From Blastococcus capsensis (GTDB taxonomy: Bacteria; Actinomycetota; Actinomycetes; Mycobacteriales; Geodermatophilaceae): a DNA stretch of 64,000 bases. Shown in pieces: positions 45,507 through 53,714 of the stretch (position 1 is its first letter; every line of letters begins with the position of its first letter). The stretch spans positions 1 to 64,000 of the forward strand of contig NZ_JASNNW010000023.1 of the NCBI RefSeq assembly GCF_030165005.1. Reading direction: 5' to 3'. The notes beneath the pieces were generated by a model. It ran no database searches. It was not told the origin of the DNA and saw only the letters and a list, made by a program, of their open reading frames with translations. A program made the position numbers and the translations under genes.

Positions 45507-45980
45507 GTGACCACCAACGACGCCGATCACAGCAGCGCCGCCGGCCTGCCCGCGGAGCTGTTCACCACCATCGACCACGTGGGCATCGCCGTGCCGGACC
45601 TGGACGAGGCGATCACCTTCTACGCCCGGGCCTTCGGGGTGCGCTCCGTGCACGAGGAGACCAACGAGGAGCAGGGCGTCCGCGAGGCCATGCTCGCCGT
45701 CGGCTCCGGCGACACGCGCATCCAGCTGCTCGCGCCGCTGACCCCGGAGTCGACCATCGCGAAGTTCATCGGCCGCTCCGGCCCGGGCCTGCAGCAGCTG
45801 GCCTTCCGGGTCGACGACGTCGAGGCGGTCAGCGCCACGCTGCGCGAACGCGGCCTGCGTCTGCTCTACGACGTGCCCAAGCGCGGGACGTCGGACAGCC
45901 GGGTGAACTTCATCCACCCGAAGGACGCCGGCGGCGTCCTGGTGGAGCTCGTCGAGCCCGCCGCGAAGCCCGCCCACTGA
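45507..45980 (+). CDS. mce: Methylmalonyl-CoA epimerase
   Basis: A 157-residue vicinal-oxygen-chelate protein interconverting (R)- and (S)-methylmalonyl-CoA, and likely ethylmalonyl-CoA too. [19 protein letters not shown] gives the first metal His; [20 protein letters not shown] and [18 protein letters not shown] give the remaining ligands. The start is GTG. It lies 120 bp upstream of ccr on the same strand, matching their shared use of ethylmalonyl/methylmalonyl-CoA. Confidence 0.94.
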   Translation: MTTNDADHSSAAGLPAELFTTIDHVGIAVPDLDEAITFYARAFGVRSVHEETNEEQGVREAMLAVGSGDTRIQLLAPLTPESTIAKFIGRSGPGLQQLAFRVDDVEAVSATLRERGLRLLYDVPKRGTSDSRVNFIHPKDAGGVLVELVEPAAKPAH

Positions 45981-46100
45981 CCGACCACACGGGCACGGCT
46001 ACCGACCGGTAACCTCGCTCTCCGCTTCCCCCCGCACCACCCCACCGCAACCGCCCTCCGAGCCCGGCCGACGACGGCCGCCGATGACCCGGGAGTACGC

Positions 46101-47432
46101 GTGAACGAGATCAGGGACGCCATCCTCGGCGACCAGCTGGATGCGTTGGCAGGCCTGGCCGTGCCGGAGTCCTACCGCGCCGTGCTGGTCCGCAAGGACG
46201 AGCAGAACATGTTCGAGGGGATGTCCACCAAGGACAAGGACCCCCGCAAGTCGCTGCACGTCGAGGAGGTGGCGACCCCCGAGCTGGGCCCGGGCGAGGC
46301 GATCGTCGCCGTCATGGCGTCCTCGGTGAACTACAACACCGTCTGGACCTCCATCTTCGAGCCGGTCTCGACCTTCGGCTTCCTGGAGCGCTACGGCCGG
46401 GTCTCCGAGCTGACCAAGCGGCACGACCTGCCCTACCACGTGGTGGGGTCCGACCTGGCCGGCGTCGTGCTGCGGGTCGGGCCCGGCGTGAACAAGTGGA
46501 AGCCCGGCGACGAGGTCGTCGCGCACTGCCTGTCCGTGGAGCTCGAGGACCCGGCCGGCCACGACGACACGATGATGGACCCGGAGCAGCGGATCTGGGG
46601 CTTCGAGACGAACTTCGGCGGCCTCGCCGAGCTGGCCCTCGTCAAGAGCAACCAGCTCATGCCCAAGCCGGCCCACCTGTCCTGGGAGGAGGCCGCAGCG
46701 CCCGGACTGGTCAACTCCACCGCCTACCGGCAGCTGGTCAGCAAGAACGGTGCGGCCATGAAGCAGGGCGACACCGTGCTCATCTGGGGCGCCTCTGGCG
46801 GGCTGGGGTCCTACGCCACCCAGATGGCGCTCAACGGCGGCGCCATCCCCGTCTGCGTCGTCGGCAGCCCGGAGAAGGCCGAGATCGTCCGCAAGATGGG
46901 CGCCGAGCTGGTCATCGACCGCTCCGCCGAGGGCTATCAGTTCTGGAAGGACGAGAACACCCAGGACCCGAAGGAGTGGCAGCGCCTGGGCAAGAAGATC
47001 CGTGAGCTGACCGGGGGCGAGGACGTCGACATCGTCTTCGAGCACCCCGGCCGGGACACCTTCGGCGCCAGCGTCTACGTCGCCAAGAAGGGCGGGACGA
47101 TCGTCACCTGCGCCTCCACCACCGGGTACATGCACCAGTACGACAACCGGTACCTCTGGATGAACCTCAAGCGGATCGTCAGCTCGCACTTCGCCAACTA
47201 CAAGGAGGCGTGGGAGGCCAACCGGCTCATCGACAAGGGGCTGATCCACCCGACGCTGTCGAAGGTCTACCCGATGGAGGAGGTCGGCCAGGCGGCCTGC
47301 GACGTCAAGGGCAACCTGCACCAGGGCAAGGTCGGCGTGCTCACCCTCGCTCCCGAGGAGGGGCTGGGCGTCAAGGACGCCGAGAAGCGCGAGAAGCACC
47401 TGGCGGCGATCAACCGCTTCCGCGGGGTCTGA
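46101..47432 (+). CDS. ccr: Crotonyl-CoA carboxylase/reductase
   Basis: Reductively carboxylates crotonyl-CoA with NADPH and CO2 to (S)-ethylmalonyl-CoA, or reduces it to butyryl-CoA. A 443-residue MDR-family protein with MFEGMSTKDKDPRKSLHVEE near the start, the cofactor loop VLIWGASGGLGSYATQMAL, and HYANYKE-like SSHFANYKEAWEANRL at the nucleotide/CO2 region. The GTG start gives the expected MNEIRDAILGD-type N-terminus. It follows the epimerase, and a hairpin starts 4 bp after its stop. With the thiolase, the 3-hydroxyacyl-CoA dehydrogenase and a crotonase it would form the acetyl-CoA to ethylmalonyl-CoA branch. Confidence 0.95.
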   Translation: MNEIRDAILGDQLDALAGLAVPESYRAVLVRKDEQNMFEGMSTKDKDPRKSLHVEEVATPELGPGEAIVAVMASSVNYNTVWTSIFEPVSTFGFLERYGRVSELTKRHDLPYHVVGSDLAGVVLRVGPGVNKWKPGDEVVAHCLSVELEDPAGHDDTMMDPEQRIWGFETNFGGLAELALVKSNQLMPKPAHLSWEEAAAPGLVNSTAYRQLVSKNGAAMKQGDTVLIWGASGGLGSYATQMALNGGAIPVCVVGSPEKAEIVRKMGAELVIDRSAEGYQFWKDENTQDPKEWQRLGKKIRELTGGEDVDIVFEHPGRDTFGASVYVAKKGGTIVTCASTTGYMHQYDNRYLWMNLKRIVSSHFANYKEAWEANRLIDKGLIHPTLSKVYPMEEVGQAACDVKGNLHQGKVGVLTLAPEEGLGVKDAEKREKHLAAINRFRGV

Positions 47433-47436
47433 GGAA

Positions 47437-47493
47437 GGACCCTCTTGCCCCCCCACCGCTCGCACGCTCGCGGTGGGCCCCTGCAAGAGGGCC
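47437..47493 (+). terminator. Hairpin family copy C, 3' of ccr
   Basis: GGACCCTCTTGC pairs with GCAAGAGGGCC outside, and CCCACCG with CGGTGGG inside, loop CTCGCACGCTCG. It begins 4 bp past the ccr stop. Same layout as the element at 19592 but with a different outer stem. Confidence 0.7.
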
Positions 47494-47623
47494 ACGGTGG
47501 GGCCGGCCGCACGCCGGCCCCACCGGGCACCGTCCGGCGTGTCGCGCGAGGTGCCCGGGACAGGTGTGATTCGACCACCCAGGGAACGGTGACGAGCCCC
47601 TCGCCTTCTGCGAGGATGAACCC

Positions 47624-48829
47624 ATGAGCGACTCCCGCGATCTGCCGATGCACGAGGCGCAGCACTCGTTCGACGTCGTCCTGCGGGGATACGACCGCAG
47701 CCAGGTGGCCGACACCATCGAGCGGCTGGAGGCGGACTTCCGCATCGCGCTGGCCGATCGCGACGCCGCGGTCGCCCGCTCGGCCGACATGTCCGGCCAG
47801 CTGTCGGCGCTGCACGGCGAGATCGAGTCACTGCGGCGCAAGGCCGCCACCGCCGCGGCCCCGACCTTCGAGAACATCAGCGAGCGCATCCAGCACATGC
47901 TGCAGCTCGCCGAGGAGGAGGCGGGCGAGATCCGCCGCGCCGCCGAGATCGACGCCATGGCAGTCCGCGAGCAGACCGCCGCCGAGGAGCGGGCCCTGCT
48001 CGAGCGGCACGCGGCCGGGCAGGCCGAGATCGAGCGGATGATCGCCGAGGCCCGCCAGGGCGCCGAGCAGATCGCGCAGAAGGCCCAGATCCGCGCCGAC
48101 GAGCTGGTCGCCAAGGCACAGGAGCGGGTCGCGCGTCTCGACGCCGAGTCGCAGGCTCGCCGGGCGAAGGTCGAGGAGGACTTCGAGATCGCCCAGCGCG
48201 CCCGCCGCGCGGAGGCCGCCCGCGCCGAGGAGGAGCGGGAGCGGGTCTCCACGCAGGCTGCCCGCCAGCGGATCTCGGCCGCCGAACAGCACTCGGCCCA
48301 GCTCGTCGCCGAGGCAGAGGCCCGCGCCGAGGCGATCCGCGAGGTCCGGGACGAGCTGACCAGCCGGCTGCTCCAGGCCCGCCGGCTGCTGGACACCCTG
48401 CCCGACCTGGGCGACCGTCCCCAGCAGCCCCAGGACGACGCCGGGGCCACCGACCGGCGCACCGAGCCGGCTACCGGGAACGCGGAGCCTGCGGCGGAGG
48501 ACGCGCCCGTGGCGCAGACCGCCAGGCCCGCCCCGTCCCACTCACCGGCCCCGGTCGCCGGACCGCAGACCGGGCAGCAGCCCGCGGTCCACGTACCCCA
48601 GGGCGAGGCCGCGGCAGCGCGGCAGCCGACCCGTTCCGACCCGGTGACCGCCACGTTCGCCACCGGCCAGCGCGCGGGCGAGCCCCCGACCCGGCAACTG
48701 CCGCTGCCGCCGCGCCCCACCTCCGCACCGTCGGAGTCCACCGCGGACTCCATGGCGGGCGCCACGGCCGCTCCGGCCGCGAACCCGGCCACCCAGTCCA
48801 TCGACCAGCCGGTCCGGGCCCAGGGCTGA
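47624..48829 (+). CDS. DivIVA-like coiled-coil protein
   Basis: A 401-residue protein. The N-terminus (HEAQHSFDVVLRGYDRSQVA) matches the DivIVA/Wag31 lipid-binding start. A long coiled coil (about residues 30-265, rich in Ala, Glu, Arg) follows, then a Pro/Ala/Gln-rich disordered tail. Proteins of this type organise polar or septal growth in actinobacteria. It is not the cell-division-operon DivIVA itself, since no dcw genes are near. The ATG lies at the start of the conserved motif with no strong ribosome site visible. Role is inferred from the family. Confidence 0.8.
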   Translation: MSDSRDLPMHEAQHSFDVVLRGYDRSQVADTIERLEADFRIALADRDAAVARSADMSGQLSALHGEIESLRRKAATAAAPTFENISERIQHMLQLAEEEAGEIRRAAEIDAMAVREQTAAEERALLERHAAGQAEIERMIAEARQGAEQIAQKAQIRADELVAKAQERVARLDAESQARRAKVEEDFEIAQRARRAEAARAEEERERVSTQAARQRISAAEQHSAQLVAEAEARAEAIREVRDELTSRLLQARRLLDTLPDLGDRPQQPQDDAGATDRRTEPATGNAEPAAEDAPVAQTARPAPSHSPAPVAGPQTGQQPAVHVPQGEAAAARQPTRSDPVTATFATGQRAGEPPTRQLPLPPRPTSAPSESTADSMAGATAAPAANPATQSIDQPVRAQG

Positions 48830-48933
48830 CGCCGGTGGCCCACCAGCCGCGGTAGCGAGCCACCGCACCACCGCACGCGCGGGCCAACCGGCGCGGCGGG
48901 CAGAGCCGTCCACGGACGCCGGGAGGAGGTGCG

Positions 48934-49845
48934 GTGCCGACCCGACGTGCACGGCACCGTCCCCGGCACCGCGCCGGGGGGCCGCTCGACGCGACCCTCG
49001 GCGGCCGGCGCGGGCAGCTTCTCCTGCTGGTGGCGCTCGTCGCGGTGCTGACCGCGGCGGCGGTCGCCCTGGTGGCGGGGCCTGACCAGACGGACCGGTC
49101 CGTCGCCCCGGCGACGAACACCGTCCCCGGAACCGGACCCGGAACCGCCTCCACAACCGCATCCGCATCCGGCACCGCCACGCAGACCACCGCTCCGGCT
49201 GCGGCGGCCCTCCTGGACTGGGCCGACCGCGAACTCCCTCCCGGCACACACCTGCGCGCCGAGGGGAACGTGCGCGACGACCTGCTCGCCGCCGGAGCGC
49301 CCGACGACCTGGTGGCGACCGATCGGCCCACCGGCCCGGACGACCTCGTCCTCACGGTGACCGACGGTGCCGCCGAGCCCGGCGGCCGGGTGGTCGCCCG
49401 CTTCGACGGCCTCGTCCTGGGCGACCCCTCCCCCGGCACCCCCACGGTGGAGCACCTCGAACGGCGCCGGGCGCTGGCCGAGGCGGTGCTGGCCAACCCC
49501 ACGACGCGCGCCCCGGAGCAGGCCGCCGCGGTGCTGCGGTCGGCCGACGTGGACATGCGGCTGCTGTCCCTGCTAGCGGTGCTCACCGCCCGGGAGGGCC
49601 TCGGCGTGGCCGCCTTCCCGCGGGCCGAGGGAGCCGAGGGGCCTGCGCGCACCGTGCTGCTCGGCGCCGTGGGGAGCGCGCCGGTCGGCGCCGGCGACGC
49701 GGCCACCGCGGAACTGCTCACCTGGCTGGAGGCCCAACTCCCGCCGTTCGCCCCCGACCGCGTCGAGGTCACGGACGAGGGCGTTCTGCTGTCGTACCGC
49801 TACGCATCGGACCCCGACGCGCTGGTCGCCGAGGCGTCCCCGTGA
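48934..49845 (+). CDS. Uncharacterised single-span secreted protein
   Basis: A 303-residue protein I do not recognise. A very basic N-terminus (RRARHRPRHR) precedes one hydrophobic helix (about residues 28-48, LLLLVALVAVLTAAAVALV). A Thr/Ala/Gly-rich linker and then an extracytoplasmic domain follow (from about 85, ALLDWADRELPPGTHLRAE). The domain reads as a mixed alpha/beta fold with no visible catalytic motif. GGAGGAGG lies 4 nt upstream of the GTG, which fixes the start. It precedes the DUF4397 and sortase genes on the same strand and may belong with them. Confidence 0.65.
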   Translation: MPTRRARHRPRHRAGGPLDATLGGRRGQLLLLVALVAVLTAAAVALVAGPDQTDRSVAPATNTVPGTGPGTASTTASASGTATQTTAPAAAALLDWADRELPPGTHLRAEGNVRDDLLAAGAPDDLVATDRPTGPDDLVLTVTDGAAEPGGRVVARFDGLVLGDPSPGTPTVEHLERRRALAEAVLANPTTRAPEQAAAVLRSADVDMRLLSLLAVLTAREGLGVAAFPRAEGAEGPARTVLLGAVGSAPVGAGDAATAELLTWLEAQLPPFAPDRVEVTDEGVLLSYRYASDPDALVAEASP

Positions 49846-49930
49846 CGCTCGGTTGGACAGGAGTCGCGTGGAGTGGGCGAATGGACCCCCAGGACCGTTT
49901 CCGGTCCGTTCCCGACCTCCTGGAGGAACT

Positions 49931-50788
49931 GTGGACCGGTTGACCCGTCTGCTGTCCGTCGCCGCGCTGAGCGCCGGCTTCCTGCTCGTCGCCCCCGCCG
50001 GAGCGGGCGCCGCCGCCGAGGAGGACGGACTGCTGCGCCTGGCCCACCTCTCGCCGGACACCCCGGCGGTCGACGTGTACGTCGACTCGGTCGCCGACCC
50101 GGGCGACGGGACGGCGCTGCTCACCGTGCCCGGCGTCGGTTACGGGACCATCTCCGACTACCAGAGCGTGCCCGCGGGGGTCTACACGGTGAGCATGCGG
50201 CAGGCCGGCGCCGACCCGACCGCTCCGCCGGTGCTGTCGACCACCGTGGAGATCGACCCCGGCGACGCTCGCACCGTCGCCGGGGTCGGCCGCTTCGCCG
50301 ACCTCGGCCTGGAGGTGCTCGAGGACGACCTCACGATCGCGCCGTCCGGCCAGGCCCGCGTGCGGGTCATCTCCGCCGCAGCTACGGCACCGACGCTGGA
50401 CGCCGCCGTCGGCGGCACGGACCTGGCCACCGATCTGGCCTTCGCCGAGGCCGGCGACTACGCCACCGTGCCCGGCGACGTCGGCTCGTTGCAGCTCACG
50501 GTGGACGGCGAGCCCACCGAGTTGCCGCTGGACCTCGCCCCGGGCTCCGTGTACAGCCTCTTCGTCCTGGACCGACCCGAGGGCGGGCTGACCGTGCGCA
50601 CGGTCCTGGACGCCGCGGGCTCGGGCGTGGTGCCGACCGGCGGCGTGGAGACGGGAGCCGGCGGTACCGCGGCCGGTGAGCTGGACCCGGCCGTCGTGGG
50701 CGGTGCCGTGGGTCTGACGATCCTCACCGGCCTGCTGCTGGCACGGCGGTCGGGCCGCGGTCCGGCCCGGCACGCCGCCCGCTCCTGA
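49931..50788 (+). CDS. DUF4397-domain surface protein, probable sortase substrate
   Basis: A 285-residue secreted protein. The signal peptide runs RLTRLLSVAALSAGFLLVAP to AGAGAAAEED. The mature part carries DUF4397 repeats (LRLAHLSPDTPAVDVYVDS, then ARVRVISAAATAPTLDAAVG). It ends with the VVPTGGVETGAGG motif (V234-P235-T236-G237-G238), a hydrophobic helix and a basic tail (ARRSGRGPARHAARS), the layout of a sortase signal. GGAGGA sits just upstream of the GTG at 49931, which is why that start is chosen over an earlier in-frame one. The class F sortase gene follows after 10 bp. Confidence 0.8.
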   Translation: MDRLTRLLSVAALSAGFLLVAPAGAGAAAEEDGLLRLAHLSPDTPAVDVYVDSVADPGDGTALLTVPGVGYGTISDYQSVPAGVYTVSMRQAGADPTAPPVLSTTVEIDPGDARTVAGVGRFADLGLEVLEDDLTIAPSGQARVRVISAAATAPTLDAAVGGTDLATDLAFAEAGDYATVPGDVGSLQLTVDGEPTELPLDLAPGSVYSLFVLDRPEGGLTVRTVLDAAGSGVVPTGGVETGAGGTAAGELDPAVVGGAVGLTILTGLLLARRSGRGPARHAARS

Positions 50789-50798
50789 GGCGCGCCCG

Positions 50799-51419
50799 GT
50801 GAGCTGCCACCGTCGGCCGCGGCGGCCGGTGCAGCCGCTGCTGCGGCTGCTCGCCGGCACCGCGCTGGTCGCCGGCACGGTCGCGCTGACCTCTCCCGGC
50901 GGGAACGTCCCCGCGGCGGGGGCCACCGCGGCCGCGCCGGCCCCCGTGGTGGCCGGGTCCGGCACCGTCAGCACGGCCGCGCCGCCGGTCCGGCTGCGGG
51001 TTCCGGCGATCGGCGTGGACAGCCCGCTTGTCGAGCTCGGCATCGACGGCGTCGGCGCGCTGGTGCCGCCCGCGGACTTCGCCCGCGCCGGTTGGTTCGC
51101 CGGAGGACCGGCCCCCGGTGACGTCGGGCCGTCCGTGATCGCCGGCCACGTCGACTCCAGGGACGGGCCCGCGGTGTTCTTCCGGCTGGACGAACTGGTG
51201 GCCGGCGACGAGGTGCTGGTCGACCGCGCCGACGGCACGACGGCCCGTTTCACCGTCACCGGTGCCGACCGCTTCCCGAAGGACCGGTTCCCGACCCAGG
51301 ACGTCTACGGCCCGACACCCCGCGCCGAGCTCAAGCTGATCACCTGCGGCGGGGATTTCGACCGCGAGCGGCGCAGCTACCGTGACAACGTCGTGGTGAC
51401 CACCCGCCTCGTGAGCTGA
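50799..51419 (+). CDS. Class F sortase
   Basis: A 206-residue membrane-anchored transpeptidase. One N-terminal hydrophobic segment (about residues 12-32) acts as anchor. The catalytic His lies in SVIAGHVDSRDGPAVFFRL, the Cys in LKLITCGGDFDRERRSY, and an Arg in the ERRSYRDN stretch. The GHVDS and TCGGDFD forms are those of class F. Class F enzymes are common in actinobacteria and attach or process surface proteins. The adjoining DUF4397 gene is the likely substrate. The start codon is GTG. Confidence 0.9.
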   Translation: MSCHRRPRRPVQPLLRLLAGTALVAGTVALTSPGGNVPAAGATAAAPAPVVAGSGTVSTAAPPVRLRVPAIGVDSPLVELGIDGVGALVPPADFARAGWFAGGPAPGDVGPSVIAGHVDSRDGPAVFFRLDELVAGDEVLVDRADGTTARFTVTGADRFPKDRFPTQDVYGPTPRAELKLITCGGDFDRERRSYRDNVVVTTRLVS

Positions 51420-51471
51420 TGGAACGGCCACCCTTCAGGGCCCCGACGCGAGCCTGGTGACGTACTGGAAC

Positions 51472-51527
51472 GGCCACCGTTCAGGGTCCCGCGCCGAGCT
51501 TGCGAGGCGTGGGGAGAAGGGTGGTCC
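51472..51527. terminator. Hairpin family copy D with an extra half copy upstream
   Basis: GGCCACCGTTC pairs with GAAGGGTGGTCC, inner GTCCCGCGCC/GGCGTGGGG, loop GAGCTTGCGA. It lies between the convergent sortase and zinc-binding protein genes. A further left arm, GGCCACCCTTC with loop sequence, lies at 51426-51460 and matches the right arm better than the copy's own left arm does. Confidence 0.65.
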
Positions 51528-51531
51528 TCTT

Positions 51532-51855
51532 TCAGCGGCGACGGTCGCGGGCCCGCCAGCAGGCTGTGTGCCAGTGCCGCCGCCAGTCGGCGGCGGAGTC
51601 GACGTCCCAGGGTTGGAGGTCGGAGTTCCGGGCGTACGCCGGCCAGGTCACCACGTGCGGGGTGCCGGGACGGATCTCCTGGTCGCAGCCCGGACAGCGG
51701 TAGGTCTTACCGGTCGCCGCCCCGGTGATCGCGCGCACCACCCAGTCGCCGTCCCCGGCTTCCTCGACCTGCTCGACGCGACGCTGCCGGGATTCCCGCC
51801 CACCCGGCTCACGATCCGAAGATCGTGGACCGGCCCGGGGGCGACGACGGGGCAC
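51532..51855 (-). CDS. Small zinc-ribbon-like conserved actinobacterial protein
   Basis: A 107-residue basic protein with no assigned function. An Arg-rich N-terminus (RRRPRAGPRSSDREPGG) precedes a compact domain with KTYRCPGCDQEIRPGTPHVV and RRHWHTACWRARD, a Cys-x-x-Cys plus His/His/Cys pattern that should bind one zinc, reminiscent of HNH-like ribbons. Relatives in actinobacteria are often labelled ATP/GTP-binding proteins without visible support; I see no Walker motif here. It lies 3 bp from the 3-hydroxyacyl-CoA dehydrogenase stop; being downstream of it on the same strand, it may share its transcript. Confidence 0.7.
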   Translation of the reverse strand: MPRRRPRAGPRSSDREPGGRESRQRRVEQVEEAGDGDWVVRAITGAATGKTYRCPGCDQEIRPGTPHVVTWPAYARNSDLQPWDVDSAADWRRHWHTACWRARDRRR

Positions 51856-51858
51856 GCG

Positions 51859-53640
51859 TCAGCGGCTGGCGTAGTCCCGGAACCCGCGGCCGGTCTTGCG
51901 GCCCAGGTAGCCGGCGGTCACCAGGTGCTCGAGCAGCGGGGCCGGGGCGAAGCCGGGCTCGCGGAACTCGGTGTAGAGCTCCCGCTCGATCGCCAGGGAG
52001 ACGTCGAGGCCGACGACGTCGAGCAACTCGAACGGACCCATCGGGTAGCCGCAGCCGACCTTCATGGCGGCGTCGATGTCATCCGCGGTCGCGTAGTGCG
52101 CCTCGAGCATCTTCACCGCGTCGTTCAGGTACGGGAAGAGCAGGGCGTTGACGATGAAGCCTGCCCGGTCGGTGCACGAGACCGCGTGCTTCATCAGCTG
52201 CGCCGAAACCGCGTGCACGGTCGCCGCGACGGCGGGCGCGGTGGAGATCGTCGAGACGACCTCCACCAACTTCATGACCTGCGCCGGATTGAAGAAGTGC
52301 ATCCCGATTACGTCGGCCGGGCGGCCGCTGGCCTTGGCGCACTCGATGACCGGGAGGCTGGAGGTCGTGGTGGCGAGGACGGCACCCGGCTTGGCGATCT
52401 CGCCGAGGTTGGCGAACAGTGCCTCCTTGACCGGCAACGACTCCACGACGGCCTCGATGACCAGGTCGCTGTCGGCGAGGTCGTCCAGCGACGTGGTGCC
52501 GGTGACCCGGCCGAGGATCTCCTCCCGGACGGCCTCCTCGAGCCGCCCGCGGACCACCTGCTTGTCGAGCGACTTGGCCAGCGCCGTGCGGACCGCCTCG
52601 ACCTTCTCGGCCCCGCGGGCGACGAAGACCACGTCGAAGCCGCCCTTGGCCACGACCTCGATGATGCCGGTGGCCATCGTGCCGGAGCCGACGACGCCCA
52701 CGGTCGACACCGGCCGGGCGCCCTCGGCGGCGCCGCCGGGAGTCGGGGTGGCCGCGTCGGGGACGACCTCGGCGGAGCCGGCCTCGGCGTAGGTGTAGAA
52801 ACCGCGGCCGACCTTCCGGCCGAGCAGCCCGGCGGTCATCATCTGCTTGATGACCGGGCTGGGTGCGTGCAGTCGGTTGCGCGACTGCTTGTACATCGTG
52901 TCGAGGATCTCGTAGGCGGTGTCGATGCCGATGAGGTCCATGAGAGCCAGCGGCCCCATGGGCAGGCCGCAGCCCAGTCGCATGGCGGCGTCGATGTCCT
53001 CACGGGTGGCGTAGCGGTTCTCGTACATGGCGACCGCGTGGTTGAGGTAGCCGAACAGCAAGGCGTTGGCGATGAAGCCCGCCTTGTCGCCGATCGTCAC
53101 GTCGACCTTGCCGAGCCGCTCGGCCAGCGCCTCGACGTCCTCGACCACCGACGGCTCCGTGACGACGGTGCGCACGACCTCGACGAGCTTCATGACCGGG
53201 GCCGGGTTGAAGAAGTGCATCCCGATGACCTTGCTCGGCCGGCCGGTGACCACCGAGAGCTCGGTGACCGAGAGGCTCGAGGTGTTCGTCGCCAGGATGG
53301 TGTCCGGCGGGCAGATCTTGTCCAGCTTGGCGAAGACCTCGGCCTTGAGCTCCATCCGCTCGGGAATGGCCTCGATCACCAGCTCCGAGCTCGCCAGGTC
53401 CTCCAGCGAGGTGGTGAACCGGATCCGTTCGAAGATCGCGTCGCGCTCGGCGGCGTCCAGCTTCCCGCGGGCGACGGCCCGGTCGGTGGACTGCTCCACG
53501 TGACCCCGGCCACGCGCCAGCGCCCCGTCGGTGACCTCCACGGCGGTGACCGACAGACCCGCCCGTGCGAGCACCTCCACGATGCCGGCACCCATGGTGC
53601 CCAGCCCCACGACGCCGACCTCGTTCAGTTCCCTGGCCAC
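51859..53640 (-). CDS. Tandem-fused 3-hydroxyacyl-CoA (3-hydroxybutyryl-CoA) dehydrogenase
   Basis: A 593-residue protein made of two complete 3-hydroxyacyl-CoA dehydrogenase units. Unit 1 (about 1-285): VGVVGLGTMGAGIVEVLARA, TNTSSLSVTEL, GMHFFNPAPVMKLVEVV, GFIANALLFGYLN. Unit 2 (about 305-593): GVVGSGTMATGIIEVVAKGG, TTSSLPVIEC, GMHFFNPAQVMKLVEVV, GFIVNALLFPYLN. The catalytic Ser, His, Glu and Asn are kept in both. At the end of strand 2 unit 1 has an acidic VEV, unit 2 has VAR, which could change NAD versus NADP preference. The GTG at 53640 is preferred: GGAGGAG lies about 8 nt upstream, inside the codons of a longer alternative beginning at 53658. It likely forms or uses 3-hydroxybutyryl-CoA between the thiolase and crotonase steps. 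Confidence 0.92.
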   Translation of the reverse strand: MARELNEVGVVGLGTMGAGIVEVLARAGLSVTAVEVTDGALARGRGHVEQSTDRAVARGKLDAAERDAIFERIRFTTSLEDLASSELVIEAIPERMELKAEVFAKLDKICPPDTILATNTSSLSVTELSVVTGRPSKVIGMHFFNPAPVMKLVEVVRTVVTEPSVVEDVEALAERLGKVDVTIGDKAGFIANALLFGYLNHAVAMYENRYATREDIDAAMRLGCGLPMGPLALMDLIGIDTAYEILDTMYKQSRNRLHAPSPVIKQMMTAGLLGRKVGRGFYTYAEAGSAEVVPDAATPTPGGAAEGARPVSTVGVVGSGTMATGIIEVVAKGGFDVVFVARGAEKVEAVRTALAKSLDKQVVRGRLEEAVREEILGRVTGTTSLDDLADSDLVIEAVVESLPVKEALFANLGEIAKPGAVLATTTSSLPVIECAKASGRPADVIGMHFFNPAQVMKLVEVVSTISTAPAVAATVHAVSAQLMKHAVSCTDRAGFIVNALLFPYLNDAVKMLEAHYATADDIDAAMKVGCGYPMGPFELLDVVGLDVSLAIERELYTEFREPGFAPAPLLEHLVTAGYLGRKTGRGFRDYASR

Positions 53641-53714
53641 GCTGCCATCTCCTCCCACCGCCGGTGATCGCGGGGAAGTCTCTCACCCGCCGGTCGCGGG
53701 AGGACGTGGTCCTC

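Noticed and set aside
49853-49930. Earlier in-frame start for the DUF4397 protein
   Set aside because: It would place a hydrophilic stretch before the signal peptide, while a strong GGAGGA precedes the GTG at 49931.
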